Part shown: in pieces, positions 45,481 to 54,259 of the stretch
Position numbering within the stretch: the stretch's first letter is position 1
Layout: each line of letters starts with the position of its first letter
Origin: Acaricomes phytoseiuli DSM 14247
GTDB lineage: Bacteria; Actinomycetota; Actinomycetes; Actinomycetales; Micrococcaceae
Direction of reading: 5' to 3'
NCBI RefSeq assembly: GCF_000376245.1
Contig: NZ_AQXM01000059.1
Coordinates: forward strand, 1-64,000
Length of the DNA stretch: 64,000 nucleotides
Translations under genes and position numbers: made by a program
Notes under the pieces: model-generated
Told to the model about the DNA's origin: nothing
Seen by the model: the letters and a program-made list of their open reading frames with translations, nothing else
Database searches by the model: none

Positions 45481-46590
45481 CTAGTTGAGTCCACTGTAGG
45501 AGTGGAATCCTGCGAAGTAGATGTTCACGATGGTGAAGTTGAAGACCACGCAGACATAGCCCACGATGGACAACCAGGCTGCCCTGGTCCCGGTCCAGCC
45601 GCGGGTCGCCCGAGAGTGCAGATAACCCGCGTAGACCACCCAGATGATGAAGGTCCAGACCTCTTTGGTGTCCCAGCCCCAGTAACGGCCCCAGGCTTTC
45701 TCTGCCCAGATCGCGCCGAAGATCAGGGTCAGCGTCCAGCCCACGAAGCCCACCGCGTTGAGTCGGTAAGAGAGGTTCTCCAGGCTCAGCGCAGAAGGCG
45801 CAAGGCGCATGAACGGCAGCTTATCCGGCTCACCCTTGAGGAGTCTGATCTCCCGCCGGGACTGGATCAGCTGCAGGATGGACATCGCGAAGGTCAGCGT
45901 GAACAAGGCTGAAGAGATCACCGCGATGGAGACGTGGATGATCAGCCAGTAGCTCTGCAGCGAGGGGACCAGGTGGCCCACGGGGACATAGAAAGCGCTG
46001 CCCGCGGCGAAGAGCATCACGAGCACCAGGCCGATCACGAAAGTTCCCAGGAAGCGCAGATCCCGCCGGATCAGGGTCAAAAGGAAGACCACCACCACCA
46101 GGAAACCGCCGGTGGTGCAGAATTCGTACATATTGCCCCAGGGCACGCGGCCCGCAGCAAGGCCGCGGGTGAGTACACCAACACCATGCAGCAGCACCGC
46201 GAGAATCGTCAGCGCAACGGCTACCCGGGCTACCGGACGGCGTTCGCCGCCATAGCGCATGGAGTCATCGGCGATCATCTCGGAGGTCTTCGGCGCACTG
46301 CTGGTTGTGGGCCGTTCAGCCAGGTCGACGGTGGTCCCGTTGGGGGAGCTCGCACCGTTTTCAGCACCTGCAGCGGCGGCTTTCGCCTGCGGTTTCTTGG
46401 CCGCTGCGGCTACTGCCTCTTCCTGGCGCTGCTGAGACGAGGCTAGTGCGCGGCTCTCGATGGCCCGGGTGGTGCGGCTGGACTTCACGAGATCCCAAGT
46501 GAAGGCACAGAAGGCTACCGCGTAGGTCAGTGCGGCGAGCAGCATAAATAGATCGCTGTACTCGCCTAGTAGGGGGTTGATCTCCGGCAT
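45481..46590 (-). CDS. ccsB: CcsB/ResC, haem export and cytochrome c synthetase subunit
   Basis: A 369-residue CcsA-family membrane protein of the System II cytochrome c maturation machinery. The haem-binding WWD-like segment is WGRYWGWDTKEVW near residue 310, with about eight membrane segments and conserved His in P-V-G-H-L-V and Y-A-G-Y-L-H-S. It works with ResB, encoded five bases upstream. An Ala/Lys-rich hydrophilic insertion (about 50-105) between the first two membrane segments looks lineage-specific. Confidence 0.93.
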   Translation of the reverse strand: MPEINPLLGEYSDLFMLLAALTYAVAFCAFTWDLVKSSRTTRAIESRALASSQQRQEEAVAAAAKKPQAKAAAAGAENGASSPNGTTVDLAERPTTSSAPKTSEMIADDSMRYGGERRPVARVAVALTILAVLLHGVGVLTRGLAAGRVPWGNMYEFCTTGGFLVVVVFLLTLIRRDLRFLGTFVIGLVLVMLFAAGSAFYVPVGHLVPSLQSYWLIIHVSIAVISSALFTLTFAMSILQLIQSRREIRLLKGEPDKLPFMRLAPSALSLENLSYRLNAVGFVGWTLTLIFGAIWAEKAWGRYWGWDTKEVWTFIIWVVYAGYLHSRATRGWTGTRAAWLSIVGYVCVVFNFTIVNIYFAGFHSYSGLN

Positions 46591-46595
46591 CTTAT

Positions 46596-48398
46596 TCAGC
46601 CTTCCGCCGTATCATCGGACCTGCGCTGGCCCGGTTCCTGGTCGTCGCGGTCTTTTCCATTTACATTGTCCTGCTCCCGGTCCGTTTCCGCGACACCGCC
46701 CTCCTGGGTGTCCGGAATATCCCAGGCTTTGATCAGGTCGGCGCGCAGTGCCTTGCTCTCCGAGGCCAGGCGGTAATCCTCACCTCGAGCCAACAAGCCG
46801 TATTCGACCATCACTCTGCCATCGGGGTGGGTTCCGGTCCGCACCCAGGCCCGGCGCCGGGCCAAGAACAAGGAGCCGAGGAGCCCGACGAAAGCCACCA
46901 TAACGAAACCGAGGATCCACGCCTGGCCGCCATTGGCGCGGACCTCCACGCCGATATAACGGGTCAGATTGTCGAAGGTGATGGACCCTTTGCCCTCGGG
47001 CAGATCGTAGGTCTGGCCGAGGGACAGGCTGATGCCGCCGGTGGGCAACGAGCGGTCATTGAGCGTCCTCATATTGGCGGTGTCCAGGACGAAAACGTTC
47101 TGCGGCTGACCATCATTGAGCCCCAAGTCGCCCACGTAGGAGTTGAGCAACACGAGCGGATTAGCCGGATCCGGATCACGGTTGATGTCGACGCCCTGAG
47201 GGTCTTTGATCGCAGTGGGCAGCAGCAGCCCGGAGAAGCCCAGCTGCTCAGGGGCAGCATCCGGAACCTTGATGGTCAACGAAGAGGTGTAGTCCGCTGA
47301 GGCGAGCTTGCCGACGACCCAATCGGAGAACGCGATATTCCCTTCGGCGTCCCGCACCGTGAAATGCGGTGCGTAGCCGTTGCCCAGCAGGAAGATATCG
47401 GTATTGCCCATGGCCAGCGGCTCATTGACTCGCAGGGTCTTTCCTTCGGGGGCTGCATCCGCGGAGTCCCGCACGGTCAGTTCGGCATTGAAGTCCAGGG
47501 GCTGCACTCGGCCAGTGGTAAGGCTGCGATCGAACTGGACGGTGAATTTATCGAGCCGCAGCGAATAGGGCTGCAACCAGTCCGCATTGAAATTGGTTCC
47601 GGGGTTGAAGGTGTCGTAGCCGACCAAGGTGTTCACGAAGGTGTTCCCAGTGACGATGATCCGCTGCCCGGAATAGCCGAACATACCACTCAGGGCCACC
47701 GCGACGAGCACGCCGATCAACGAGATGTGAAACATCAGGTTGCCGATTTCCTTGAGGAAGCCGCGCTCGGCACCGACGCTGGGGCGCTCGCCCTGATGCA
47801 CCGCTACCCGGTAGCCGCGCTTGCGCAGAACCTGCGCGGCACGCTCCACGGCGCTCTCCGCGTTCCACTGGCCGCCCGCAGGAATCTGCAAAGTACCGTA
47901 CTCGGGTAGTCGGGACAGTCTGCGCGGAGTCCGCGGCAGCTTGGCCCGCATAGCCTTCCAGTGCTGCCGGGCGCGGGGAATCACGCAGCCTACGAGGGAG
48001 ACGAACAGCAGTAGGTAGATAGCGGAGAACCAGGGCGAGGTATAGACATCGAAGAGGCCGAACCAGTCCATCACCTCACCGACGCCAGGCCGAGCACTGA
48101 TGTATTGCGTGACCGCCGCGGCGCCCTGGATGCGCTGCGGGAAGAGCGATCCCGGCACCGCTGCCACCGCGATGAGCAGCAGCAGGAACAACGCAGTGCG
48201 CATCGAGGTGAGCTGGGCCCACGCCCAGCGCAGCATGCCGAGGAGCCCGAGCCGCGGCAACACCACCTTCGTACGGTCCTGATCCTTACCCTGCTCAGAC
48301 TCTTCCTCTTCCGGCAGCTCTTCCTGAGCCGTCGGCGTGGACTGCCCGTGCTTCTTCGGCATCGGCGGTGTCCCTCTCATTTCCGGGTCCATTCCCAT
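46596..48398 (-). CDS. resB: ResB, cytochrome c biogenesis protein
   Basis: A 600-residue partner of CcsB that holds apocytochrome c outside the membrane. It has a Glu-rich cytoplasmic N-terminus, membrane segments at about 65-80, 115-135 and 210-235, a large external domain and a last segment at about 510-530 (A-W-I-L-G-F-V-M-V-A-F-V-G), then an acidic tail. Order resA-ccdA-resB-ccsB is that of the ccs/res operon in many Gram-positive bacteria. Confidence 0.93.
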   Translation of the reverse strand: MGMDPEMRGTPPMPKKHGQSTPTAQEELPEEEESEQGKDQDRTKVVLPRLGLLGMLRWAWAQLTSMRTALFLLLLIAVAAVPGSLFPQRIQGAAAVTQYISARPGVGEVMDWFGLFDVYTSPWFSAIYLLLFVSLVGCVIPRARQHWKAMRAKLPRTPRRLSRLPEYGTLQIPAGGQWNAESAVERAAQVLRKRGYRVAVHQGERPSVGAERGFLKEIGNLMFHISLIGVLVAVALSGMFGYSGQRIIVTGNTFVNTLVGYDTFNPGTNFNADWLQPYSLRLDKFTVQFDRSLTTGRVQPLDFNAELTVRDSADAAPEGKTLRVNEPLAMGNTDIFLLGNGYAPHFTVRDAEGNIAFSDWVVGKLASADYTSSLTIKVPDAAPEQLGFSGLLLPTAIKDPQGVDINRDPDPANPLVLLNSYVGDLGLNDGQPQNVFVLDTANMRTLNDRSLPTGGISLSLGQTYDLPEGKGSITFDNLTRYIGVEVRANGGQAWILGFVMVAFVGLLGSLFLARRRAWVRTGTHPDGRVMVEYGLLARGEDYRLASESKALRADLIKAWDIPDTQEGGVAETDREQDNVNGKDRDDQEPGQRRSDDTAEG

Positions 48399-48399
48399 T

Positions 48400-49149
48400 T
48401 CAGATCGGCAACCTCACCGTGCTGACCCAGCCCTGAAGCTGAGCGATCCATACGTTCCAGATTCCGGTGACCATCAGCACGCCCAGGCCGATCAGCATCC
48501 AGCCGCCAATCCGCTGAATCGTCAGACGGTGCTTACGAATCATCTCCAAAGCGCCCATTCCCCGCCGGAAGCCCAGAGCAATCGCCAGGAAGGGCAGGCC
48601 CAGCCCGAGCGAGTAGACGAAAGTCAGCAGCGCCCCCTTGGATGCGCTGGTCCCCCCGGAATAGGAAAGCGCCTGCACCGCGGCGAGGGTGGGGCCGATA
48701 CACGGCACCCACCCCAGGCCGAAAGTCACCCCTAGCAGCGGGGCGCCCCAGAGCCCAGTGGGTGCCGTCATCCTGACCCTGGCCTCGCGCTGGAAGAAGG
48801 AGAATCCGCCCAGGAAGACGATGCCCAAGATGATCACCAAAACACCCAGCACCTGGGTTATCCAGGCGGAGTTGAGCGATAGCCAGGCACCGATAGTGCC
48901 AAGGGCGGCACCGAGCAGTACGAAGACGACGGTGAAGCCCAGGACGAAAAGGGAAATGCCCAGCAGCATCCGGCCCCGACGCTGCTTTTCGAGGTCAACA
49001 CCGGTTAGACCGGTGACGTAGCCGAGGTATCCAGGCACCAGCGGGAGCACACACGGTGAGAGGAAGGAGAACAGCCCAGCCAGCAGCGCTACCGGCAGAG
49101 CCAGGAGGATCGATCCGTTCTGGATGATCTCGGCAAAGGGATTGTTCAC
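48400..49149 (-). CDS. ccdA: CcdA, thiol-reducing membrane protein
   Basis: A 249-residue DsbD-like membrane protein with six membrane segments and the two redox-active Cys positions in L-S-P-C-V-L-P (segment 1) and W-V-P-C-I-G-P (segment 4). It passes electrons from thioredoxin to ResA across the membrane. The GTG start overlaps the resA stop by four bases (GTGA). Confidence 0.94.
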   Translation of the reverse strand: MNNPFAEIIQNGSILLALPVALLAGLFSFLSPCVLPLVPGYLGYVTGLTGVDLEKQRRGRMLLGISLFVLGFTVVFVLLGAALGTIGAWLSLNSAWITQVLGVLVIILGIVFLGGFSFFQREARVRMTAPTGLWGAPLLGVTFGLGWVPCIGPTLAAVQALSYSGGTSASKGALLTFVYSLGLGLPFLAIALGFRRGMGALEMIRKHRLTIQRIGGWMLIGLGVLMVTGIWNVWIAQLQGWVSTVRLPI

Positions 49150-49781
49150 GATGCGGCAGGCTCCGAAGCCGGCGGCTGCCCGTCGCCCACCGCTGAGGCG
49201 ATAAGAGCCCGTAGCGTCGATTTTTCAGCGAGCCCGAGGATCCTTGAGGCCACGCGGCCCTCCCGATCCAGCACGAGTGTGGTCGGAACCGCAGCGGGCG
49301 GCACAAACGAGGCCACCGAAAGTAACACCGCGCCATCCTTATCCAGGAAGCTGGGGAAGGTCAAATTGAAACTGCGGATGAAAGACTCAGCGGTGGCTTT
49401 CTCATCCCGGATGTTCACGCCGAAGAATTCGACGCCCTGCGGCTTGAATTCCTGATAGAGGGCTTCCAAGTCCGGGGCTTCTTCACGGCAGGGGGCGCAG
49501 GCTGCATACCAGAAATTCAATACCGCGACCTCGCCCCGTAGACCCTGCGCACTGACCTGTGTGCCGTCCAGCAAGGTGCCCGAGAAGGTCAGAGGTTCGC
49601 TGCGCTGCCCCTCGGCATATTCACTTACCGAACCGTCCCCCGCAATGTAGTTCTTGTTATCGCCGGCCCTGGCCTGATCCGCTAGGGGGTCATCAGTGGT
49701 GCAACCGCTCAGAGTGGCAACAGCGGCTACTGCCGCCAGCGAGGCTCCAGTCAGAAAAGTCCGGCGGCGGTACATGCCCAT
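49146..49781 (-). CDS. resA: ResA/TlpA-like thiol-disulfide lipoprotein
   Basis: A 211-residue thioredoxin-fold protein attached to the outer face of the membrane. The signal peptide ends in L-S-G-C (Cys27); the active site is C-A-P-C in Y-A-A-C-A-P-C-R-E-E. It reduces the haem-binding cysteines of apocytochrome c and is first in resA-ccdA-resB-ccsB. R-R-R at the N-terminus resembles a twin-arginine pattern, so export by either Sec or Tat is possible. Confidence 0.9.
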   Translation of the reverse strand: MGMYRRRTFLTGASLAAVAAVATLSGCTTDDPLADQARAGDNKNYIAGDGSVSEYAEGQRSEPLTFSGTLLDGTQVSAQGLRGEVAVLNFWYAACAPCREEAPDLEALYQEFKPQGVEFFGVNIRDEKATAESFIRSFNLTFPSFLDKDGAVLLSVASFVPPAAVPTTLVLDREGRVASRILGLAEKSTLRALIASAVGDGQPPASEPAAS

Positions 49782-49974
49782 CGCATCCTCCGTCAGGTCA
49801 TACAGTGGCGGCTTTGAAGCCGCCGTACCGGGCGGATCTGCCGTAATTCACTTCTACAGTGTGTCGAAAATCAATTGTCGTCGATGCGCTCCACTAGCTC
49901 AAGCCAGCAGCGGGCACTCACAGCAGAGACCAAGGCAAGCTTCCGATGGGCTCCATGAAAGATCTGCTATTGAT

Positions 49975-50637
49975 TCAGGCTCCTGGTGGCCCGGAGCTTC
50001 CAGAGAGCATCGATGCCGCCGGCTCCTGATAACTGACGTCTACCAGCCGGCCGTTCTCAAAGCGTAATGAGGTCACCGAAGCCAGGGAGCACTGCCGCCG
50101 CCGTGGATCATGTGCGAGGCGTCGGCCCTCAGCGCTCAGCCGGAGAATCCAGATCGGCAGCTGGTGGCTTACAAGAATCGCATGAGCACCATCCCCCACG
50201 GCTTCGAAGGCCTGACGCCTCGCCGAATCGACAGCCTGCCGCATCCGCTTCACCTGCTCCGCATACGGTTCGCCCCAGGACGGCCGGAACGGATTGTAGA
50301 GGCGCAGCATGTTCTCCGGCCGTAAAAGAGCAGCCGGGGTCACTTTGCTCCCTTCGAAGAAATTCTCCGCTTCGAGAAGGCGATCATCAGTGCGGATCTC
50401 AAGATCCAGAGCCGTTGCCGTCGGCTGCGCGGTCTCCTGCGCCCTGGATAACGGCGAGGCCGCCAGGTAGCCGAATTCAGCGCCGTCATCGGCCATGGCC
50501 CGGAAATGTTCTGCAGCCAGCACAGCCATTGACACGCCGCGGTCCGAGAGATGGAATTTCGGCAATCTCCCGTAAAGGACCCCCCCCGGATTGAAAACCT
50601 CACCGTGACGCAGCAGATGAACGGTTACCTTTGGCAT
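49975..50637 (-). CDS. Histidine phosphatase family protein
   Basis: A 220-residue protein with the histidine phosphatase start H-L-L-R-H-G-E-V, the Arg pair in A-S-P-L-S-R-A-Q-E-T and the later catalytic His in I-L-V-S-H-Q-L-P-I. Members are phosphoglycerate mutase-like phosphatases with many substrates. The location before resA is often seen in Micrococcaceae, but no specific role can be given. Confidence 0.88.
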   Translation of the reverse strand: MPKVTVHLLRHGEVFNPGGVLYGRLPKFHLSDRGVSMAVLAAEHFRAMADDGAEFGYLAASPLSRAQETAQPTATALDLEIRTDDRLLEAENFFEGSKVTPAALLRPENMLRLYNPFRPSWGEPYAEQVKRMRQAVDSARRQAFEAVGDGAHAILVSHQLPIWILRLSAEGRRLAHDPRRRQCSLASVTSLRFENGRLVDVSYQEPAASMLSGSSGPPGA

Positions 50638-50729
50638 AGCTTCAGTCTCTCAGGCGATGCTGAGAACGGGTAATCCACCCCTTCGCCCGGCAACGGGAAT
50701 GCGGCCAGATGCGGCTAGGATTGAGCTCT

Positions 50730-51398
50730 ATGAGCCAGGAAACGCCACAGCCCGATCCCTCCGGGGAGCCAGAACAGTCGAGTTCTTCCGGACCGACGCG
50801 GTCAAGCTCTTATCCGGAGATCGCACCCGGCGTGCCGCGTTATGGCCAGTATGCGCCGCAGCAATGGCAGCAGCCGCAGAACCAGCAGGGCCATTATCAG
50901 CAAGGTCAGTATCAGCAAGGCCCGACTCAGGGCCCGAGCCAGCAGCAGGGGTCAGTGTCCGGCTGGGATTCCCCGACTCAGCGCCCCGACATGCCGCAAC
51001 AGGTCCGGTTGGCGTCGATTCTCATCATGATCGCGGGCGCTTTCCAGCTGATCCTGGGAGTCATCCCACTCTTCAACCGGGATCAGCTGCGTCAGCAACT
51101 CGATGCTGCTTCTGCCATGCTCCCCGAATCGAATGTCATCATCGATGACGGCTTCGTCCAGGCGCTCATCGTGTTCACGCTGATCTTGCTGCTCCTGATG
51201 GCCGCCTGCTATTTCTGGATCGCGATCAAGATCCAGGCGGGGCGCAATTGGGCCAGGATCACCGGGACCGTGCTCGCAGCGCTCTCCATCCTTATGCTCG
51301 GCGGCCTGGCCAGCGTGATTCCGGTGGGTCTGGGCATTATGGCTATGGTCTACTGCTGGCTGCCCCAGAACCGGGGCTACTTCACCCAGCGCCGGTAA
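50730..51398 (+). CDS. Membrane protein with Gln-rich cytoplasmic domain
   Basis: A 222-residue protein. Residues about 1-90 are a hydrophilic, Gln/Pro/Ser-rich stretch with repeated Q-Y-Q-Q-G units; then four membrane segments follow (about 95-115, 145-170, 180-210). ATG 50730 is used. I do not recognise the family; similar Q/P/G-rich tails before small membrane domains are common in actinobacteria. Confidence 0.75.
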   Translation: MSQETPQPDPSGEPEQSSSSGPTRSSSYPEIAPGVPRYGQYAPQQWQQPQNQQGHYQQGQYQQGPTQGPSQQQGSVSGWDSPTQRPDMPQQVRLASILIMIAGAFQLILGVIPLFNRDQLRQQLDAASAMLPESNVIIDDGFVQALIVFTLILLLLMAACYFWIAIKIQAGRNWARITGTVLAALSILMLGGLASVIPVGLGIMAMVYCWLPQNRGYFTQRR

Positions 51399-51423
51399 AT
51401 CCGCAGAGGCTCCTGCTGACTCC

Positions 51424-52104
51424 TTATTGCCTGGCCCGACTCCGGTATGCCAGGATCTGAAGTTCAGTCGCCATATCCACTTTGCGTACTTCGACGTCAG
51501 CGGGCACTTGCAGCGCCACCGGAGCGAAACTCAGAATACTGCGCACTCCAGCGGCCACGACCTGATCGCTGATCTTCTGAGCGGCTTCAGCAGGAATCGC
51601 CAGGACCACCATATTAGCCCGAGTCCGCTCCAAAACCCCGGCCAGATCCGCGATATCGCAGACCCGCAACCAGCCGATCTCCCGGCCGATCACCAGCTGA
51701 TCCGAGTCCAGCACCGCAACGACCTCGAAGCCGCGCGATTCGAATCCGCCGTACCGGGCGAGGGCTTTACCCAGATTGCCCGCACCGATGATCGCCACTC
51801 GCCATTCCTCGGTGAGGCCGAGGGCGATCTCAATCTGCCGGGCCAGGTAACGCACATCGTAACCAACGCCCCGCGTGCCATGCGAGCCAATGTATGAGAG
51901 ATCTTTGCGGACATTGCTGGAGCTCGCGCCCGCGGCTTCGGCGAGGGTCTCGGAGGAAATGCGCTCAGCACCTTGGGCGAGCAGTGAGTTGAGGCTGCGC
52001 AGGTAGAGCGCCAGGCGCGCAACCGCGGCAGCGGGGATTCCTCGGGCCGCGCTATCCAGAGGAAGCGCCCCAAGGTTATCTGAGGTCTGCTCCGACCCTG
52101 ACAC
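51424..52104 (-). CDS. rex: Rex, redox-sensing repressor
   Basis: Rex represses respiratory and fermentation genes until NADH rises. The 226-residue protein has an N-terminal winged helix (A-R-L-A-L-Y-L-R-S-L-N and S-S-N-V-R-K-D-L-S-Y-I-G) and the Rossmann domain G-A-G-N-L-G-K-A-L. GTG 52104 has AAGGGG upstream and gives the normal length; the frame is open to TTG 52146. Confidence 0.94.
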   Translation of the reverse strand: MSGSEQTSDNLGALPLDSAARGIPAAAVARLALYLRSLNSLLAQGAERISSETLAEAAGASSSNVRKDLSYIGSHGTRGVGYDVRYLARQIEIALGLTEEWRVAIIGAGNLGKALARYGGFESRGFEVVAVLDSDQLVIGREIGWLRVCDIADLAGVLERTRANMVVLAIPAEAAQKISDQVVAAGVRSILSFAPVALQVPADVEVRKVDMATELQILAYRSRARQ

Positions 52105-52167
52105 CGTAGCCCCTTTCCTTGCTCTGCTTACCCCAGGCTTACTCAATGCCGCCCAGCACCCTTGATG

Positions 52168-52431
52168 TTACCGCGCCTTCAGGGCCGCGCGTTCGGTGAG
52201 CAGCCGCCGCAGGCGCACCGGATCCAACCGCCAGAAATCCCTCGGTGTTCCGTCGATGAGCAACACTGGCACTTCCTCGGCGAACCGGGCTCGCAGCTCC
52301 GGCTCGGCATCGAGTGAACGTTCGATGACGTGCTCGCCGAATTCGGCAGCCACAGCGACCGCGGTCTCTCTGGCCGCAACGCACAGCGAGCAATCGGCGG
52401 CGACGATGAGAGTGAGCGCGGGTTCGGTCAT
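52168..52431 (-). CDS. Glutaredoxin-like thioredoxin-fold protein (DUF836)
   Basis: An 87-residue thioredoxin-fold protein with the CxxC motif C-S-L-C near residue 15 and V-P-V-L-L-I-D-G near residue 57. It lies next to rex, as in many actinobacteria, and is likely a small redox protein. ATG 52431 is preferred to GTG 52437. The physiological partner is unknown. Confidence 0.85.
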   Translation of the reverse strand: MTEPALTLIVAADCSLCVAARETAVAVAAEFGEHVIERSLDAEPELRARFAEEVPVLLIDGTPRDFWRLDPVRLRRLLTERAALKAR

Positions 52432-52533
52432 AGCCACCAGCCTAGGATACTGGCAGCCGATCCTGAACGGTCTGCTGCGGTTCAGCGGCGGGGCACCGCC
52501 TCAGAGAGCACAGGTTCTGTCTAGAATCGGAGT

Positions 52534-53346
52534 ATGCCCACCGACAGTCCCACTGATGCTGGCCAGCCTCCGGTCAGCCTAGGACTACCCGGGGAAGCCG
52601 CCTTCTTCGACGTCGACAATACTTTGATGCGTGGTGCCAGCCTCTTCCACGTCGCCAGGAAGATGTATCAGAAACAGGCTTTCACGATGCGCCAGGCCCT
52701 TGGCTTCGCCTGGAAACAGACCATGTTTATCCTGCGCGGTGAGGATCTCGAAGATATACGCTCGATCCAAAACTCCGCGCTTTCACTGGCGGCGGGAATC
52801 CGCACTGAATTCGTTGAAGAAGTGGGCGAAGAAGTCTACGACGAAATGATCGCCTCGAAGATCTGGCCGGGCGCGAAAGCCCTCGCCGACCAACACCTAC
52901 GGGTTCGGCGCCGGGTATGGTTAGTCACCGCCACACCGGTCGAAGTAGCAAAAGTCATCGCTCAACGGCTCAGCCTGACCGGAGCTTTGGGAACCGTCTG
53001 CGAGGTTGAGGACGGCGCGTATACCGGCCGATTGGTGGGCGAGGTGCTCCACGGGCCGGCGAAAGCCCAGGCGGTGCGGGAGCTGGCGGCTCGGGAGCAC
53101 CTGGACCTGGAACAGTGCTGGGCTTACAGCGATTCGCATAACGATATCCCGCTACTCTCCCTCGTAGGGCACCCGGTGGCGATCAACCCGGATGCCAAAC
53201 TGCGCAAGCACGCCCGGGACCAGAACTGGCCGGTGTACGATTTCCGCTCGGGCCGTCGCGCCGCCACATTCGGCCTGCGGGTAGCCACATTGGCTGGGGC
53301 GGTCTACGGAATGTGGCGAGGCTTCAGCCGGTTCCGAAAAAGTTAG
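52534..53346 (+). CDS. HAD-IB family phosphatase
   Basis: A 270-residue SerB-like haloacid dehalogenase-superfamily enzyme. The catalytic DxDxT motif is D-V-D-N-T-L, motif II is in L-V-T-A-T-P-V, and motif III is S-D-S-H-N-D-I-P-L-L. A C-terminal hydrophobic segment may act as a membrane anchor (about 245-260). The substrate is unknown. It is transcribed away from the glutaredoxin-like gene. Confidence 0.88.
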   Translation: MPTDSPTDAGQPPVSLGLPGEAAFFDVDNTLMRGASLFHVARKMYQKQAFTMRQALGFAWKQTMFILRGEDLEDIRSIQNSALSLAAGIRTEFVEEVGEEVYDEMIASKIWPGAKALADQHLRVRRRVWLVTATPVEVAKVIAQRLSLTGALGTVCEVEDGAYTGRLVGEVLHGPAKAQAVRELAAREHLDLEQCWAYSDSHNDIPLLSLVGHPVAINPDAKLRKHARDQNWPVYDFRSGRRAATFGLRVATLAGAVYGMWRGFSRFRKS

Positions 53347-53349
53347 ACA

Positions 53350-53383
53350 GAAAGCCCGCCACCAACCGTGGTGACGGGCTTTC
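53350..53383. terminator. Bidirectional terminator between the HAD gene and bS22
   Basis: The stem GAAAGCCCG (53350-53358) / CGGGCTTTC (53375-53383) encloses a second pair, CACCA/TGGTG, with loop ACCG. On the minus strand it is followed by a T-rich run, so it also fits termination of bS22 transcripts coming from 53414. Confidence 0.7.
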
Positions 53384-53413
53384 TCAGTCCTATGTCCTAT
53401 TTCCTGGACAGGA

Positions 53414-53512
53414 TTACTTCTTATTGCGGCGCTGGTGCCGGGTCTTGCGAAGCAGCTTCCGATGCTTCTTCTTCGCCATCCGCTTACGCCGCTTTTTGAT
53501 TACTGAACCCAC
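53414..53512 (-). CDS. Small ribosomal protein bS22 (AURKAIP1/COX24 domain), 32 residues
   Basis: The reverse strand reads from GTG 53512 to TAA 53414-53416 and gives a 32-residue protein beginning MGSVIKKRRKRMAKKKHR and ending R-R-N-K-K. This matches the actinobacterial ribosomal protein bS22, which sits in the 30S decoding region. AGGA lies a few bases upstream of GTG 53512. The sequence is almost entirely Lys, Arg and His, as expected for an rRNA-binding protein. Confidence 0.93.
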   Translation of the reverse strand: MGSVIKKRRKRMAKKKHRKLLRKTRHQRRNKK

Positions 53513-53603
53513 AAAGTCCTCACAAACTTACTGGCTCCGCCATTGCACGAGGCCAGGACATCTCTACGAATTGACCGATTTAGATGTAACTAGACTACAG
53601 CCT

Positions 53604-53816
53604 TCACGCACTGTAAGCCGAACCGTCGAGGCCGACACTGCGCAGATGCTCCTTCACGGCGTTCTCCGGCACCCGGTAGGAGCGCCCAAACTGTACGGCG
53701 GGGAGCTCCCCGGAGTGCACTAGACGGTACACCGTCATCTTGGACACCCGCATGACCTCCGCGACCTCCGCCACGGTCAGAAAACGCACCTTCGAGAAAT
53801 CAGTGCCTTCGGTCAT
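53604..53816 (-). CDS. BldC-like helix-turn-helix protein
   Basis: A 70-residue MerR-like/excisionase-type DNA-binding protein: L-T-V-A-E-V-A-E-V-M-R-V-S-K-M-T-V-Y-R-L, then S-G-E-L-P-A-V-Q-F-G-R-S-Y-R-V. This is the BldC pattern, a developmental regulator in Streptomyces and a small conserved regulator in other actinobacteria. It lies directly upstream of the bS22 gene on the same strand. Its targets here are unknown. Confidence 0.88.
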   Translation of the reverse strand: MTEGTDFSKVRFLTVAEVAEVMRVSKMTVYRLVHSGELPAVQFGRSYRVPENAVKEHLRSVGLDGSAYSA

Positions 53817-53995
53817 CCTTCGTCCTTCATCCTTAAGCTAGATCATCGAGCTAAGAGGCGAATCGGAAAGTGCAGGATTCAGCCGTCGAAACCTTCTCTC
53901 TCACTTTACACAACCTGTGCCCTTTATAGGATCCTGCTGGTGATGTTTGCGTACCCCCGTCTCAAAATCCTCAGAGAAAATTTTTGTGGCTATCC

Positions 53996-54007
53996 GTGGT
54001 TAACCAC
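53996..54007. promoter_or_regulatory. 12-base perfect palindrome GTGGTTAACCAC in the gene-free stretch
   Basis: GTGGTTAACCAC is a perfect 12-base palindrome, and a TTGTGG 12 bases upstream on the same strand extends the symmetry (TTGTGG...CCACAA). It may be a protein-binding site serving the BldC-like gene 180 bases away. No regulator can be named. Confidence 0.35.
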
Positions 54008-54164
54008 AAAGTATGTGCATATTATTCAAGTCCAGCGACTATAAGTTAAAACTCGGCAGTCTGGGACGCGCAGAATCATCAGATATCGGTGCTCTTGCGT
54101 AAAAAGCCTTCCTGGGCATGAGCTTTGGGGGCGAGGAAGTCTTTTAAAACCGGACTACGAGAGC

Positions 54165-54199
54165 GATGGGGCGGCACGCATCATGCGTGCCGCCCCATC
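54165..54199. terminator. 17-bp perfect hairpin downstream of the LAL regulator
   Basis: GATGGGGCGGCACGCAT (54165-54181) pairs with its exact complement at 54183-54199 across a single base. It is 60 bases beyond the stop of the minus-strand regulator gene. There is no T-run; terminators without T-runs are frequent in actinobacteria. Confidence 0.6.
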
Positions 54200-54259
54200 C
54201 ATGACCGGCGGCAATCACCACAGTCTGGATGACGTTCAGCATCCTACCGACCATTGGCA

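Larger units (their letters stand above)
53817..54259. other. Gene-free stretch upstream of the BldC-like gene
   Basis: No plausible coding frame was seen on either strand. The stretch is AT-rich compared with neighbours between about 53880 and 54110. It holds the palindrome at 53996-54007 and the hairpin at 54165-54199. Promoter elements for the BldC-like gene must lie in its left part. No small RNA family was recognised. Confidence 0.5.

Noticed and set aside
53347-54259. Possible tRNA or small RNA gene in the 53-54 kb gap
   Set aside because: No cloverleaf or known RNA pattern was found by eye; apart from bS22 and the BldC-like gene only hairpins were seen.
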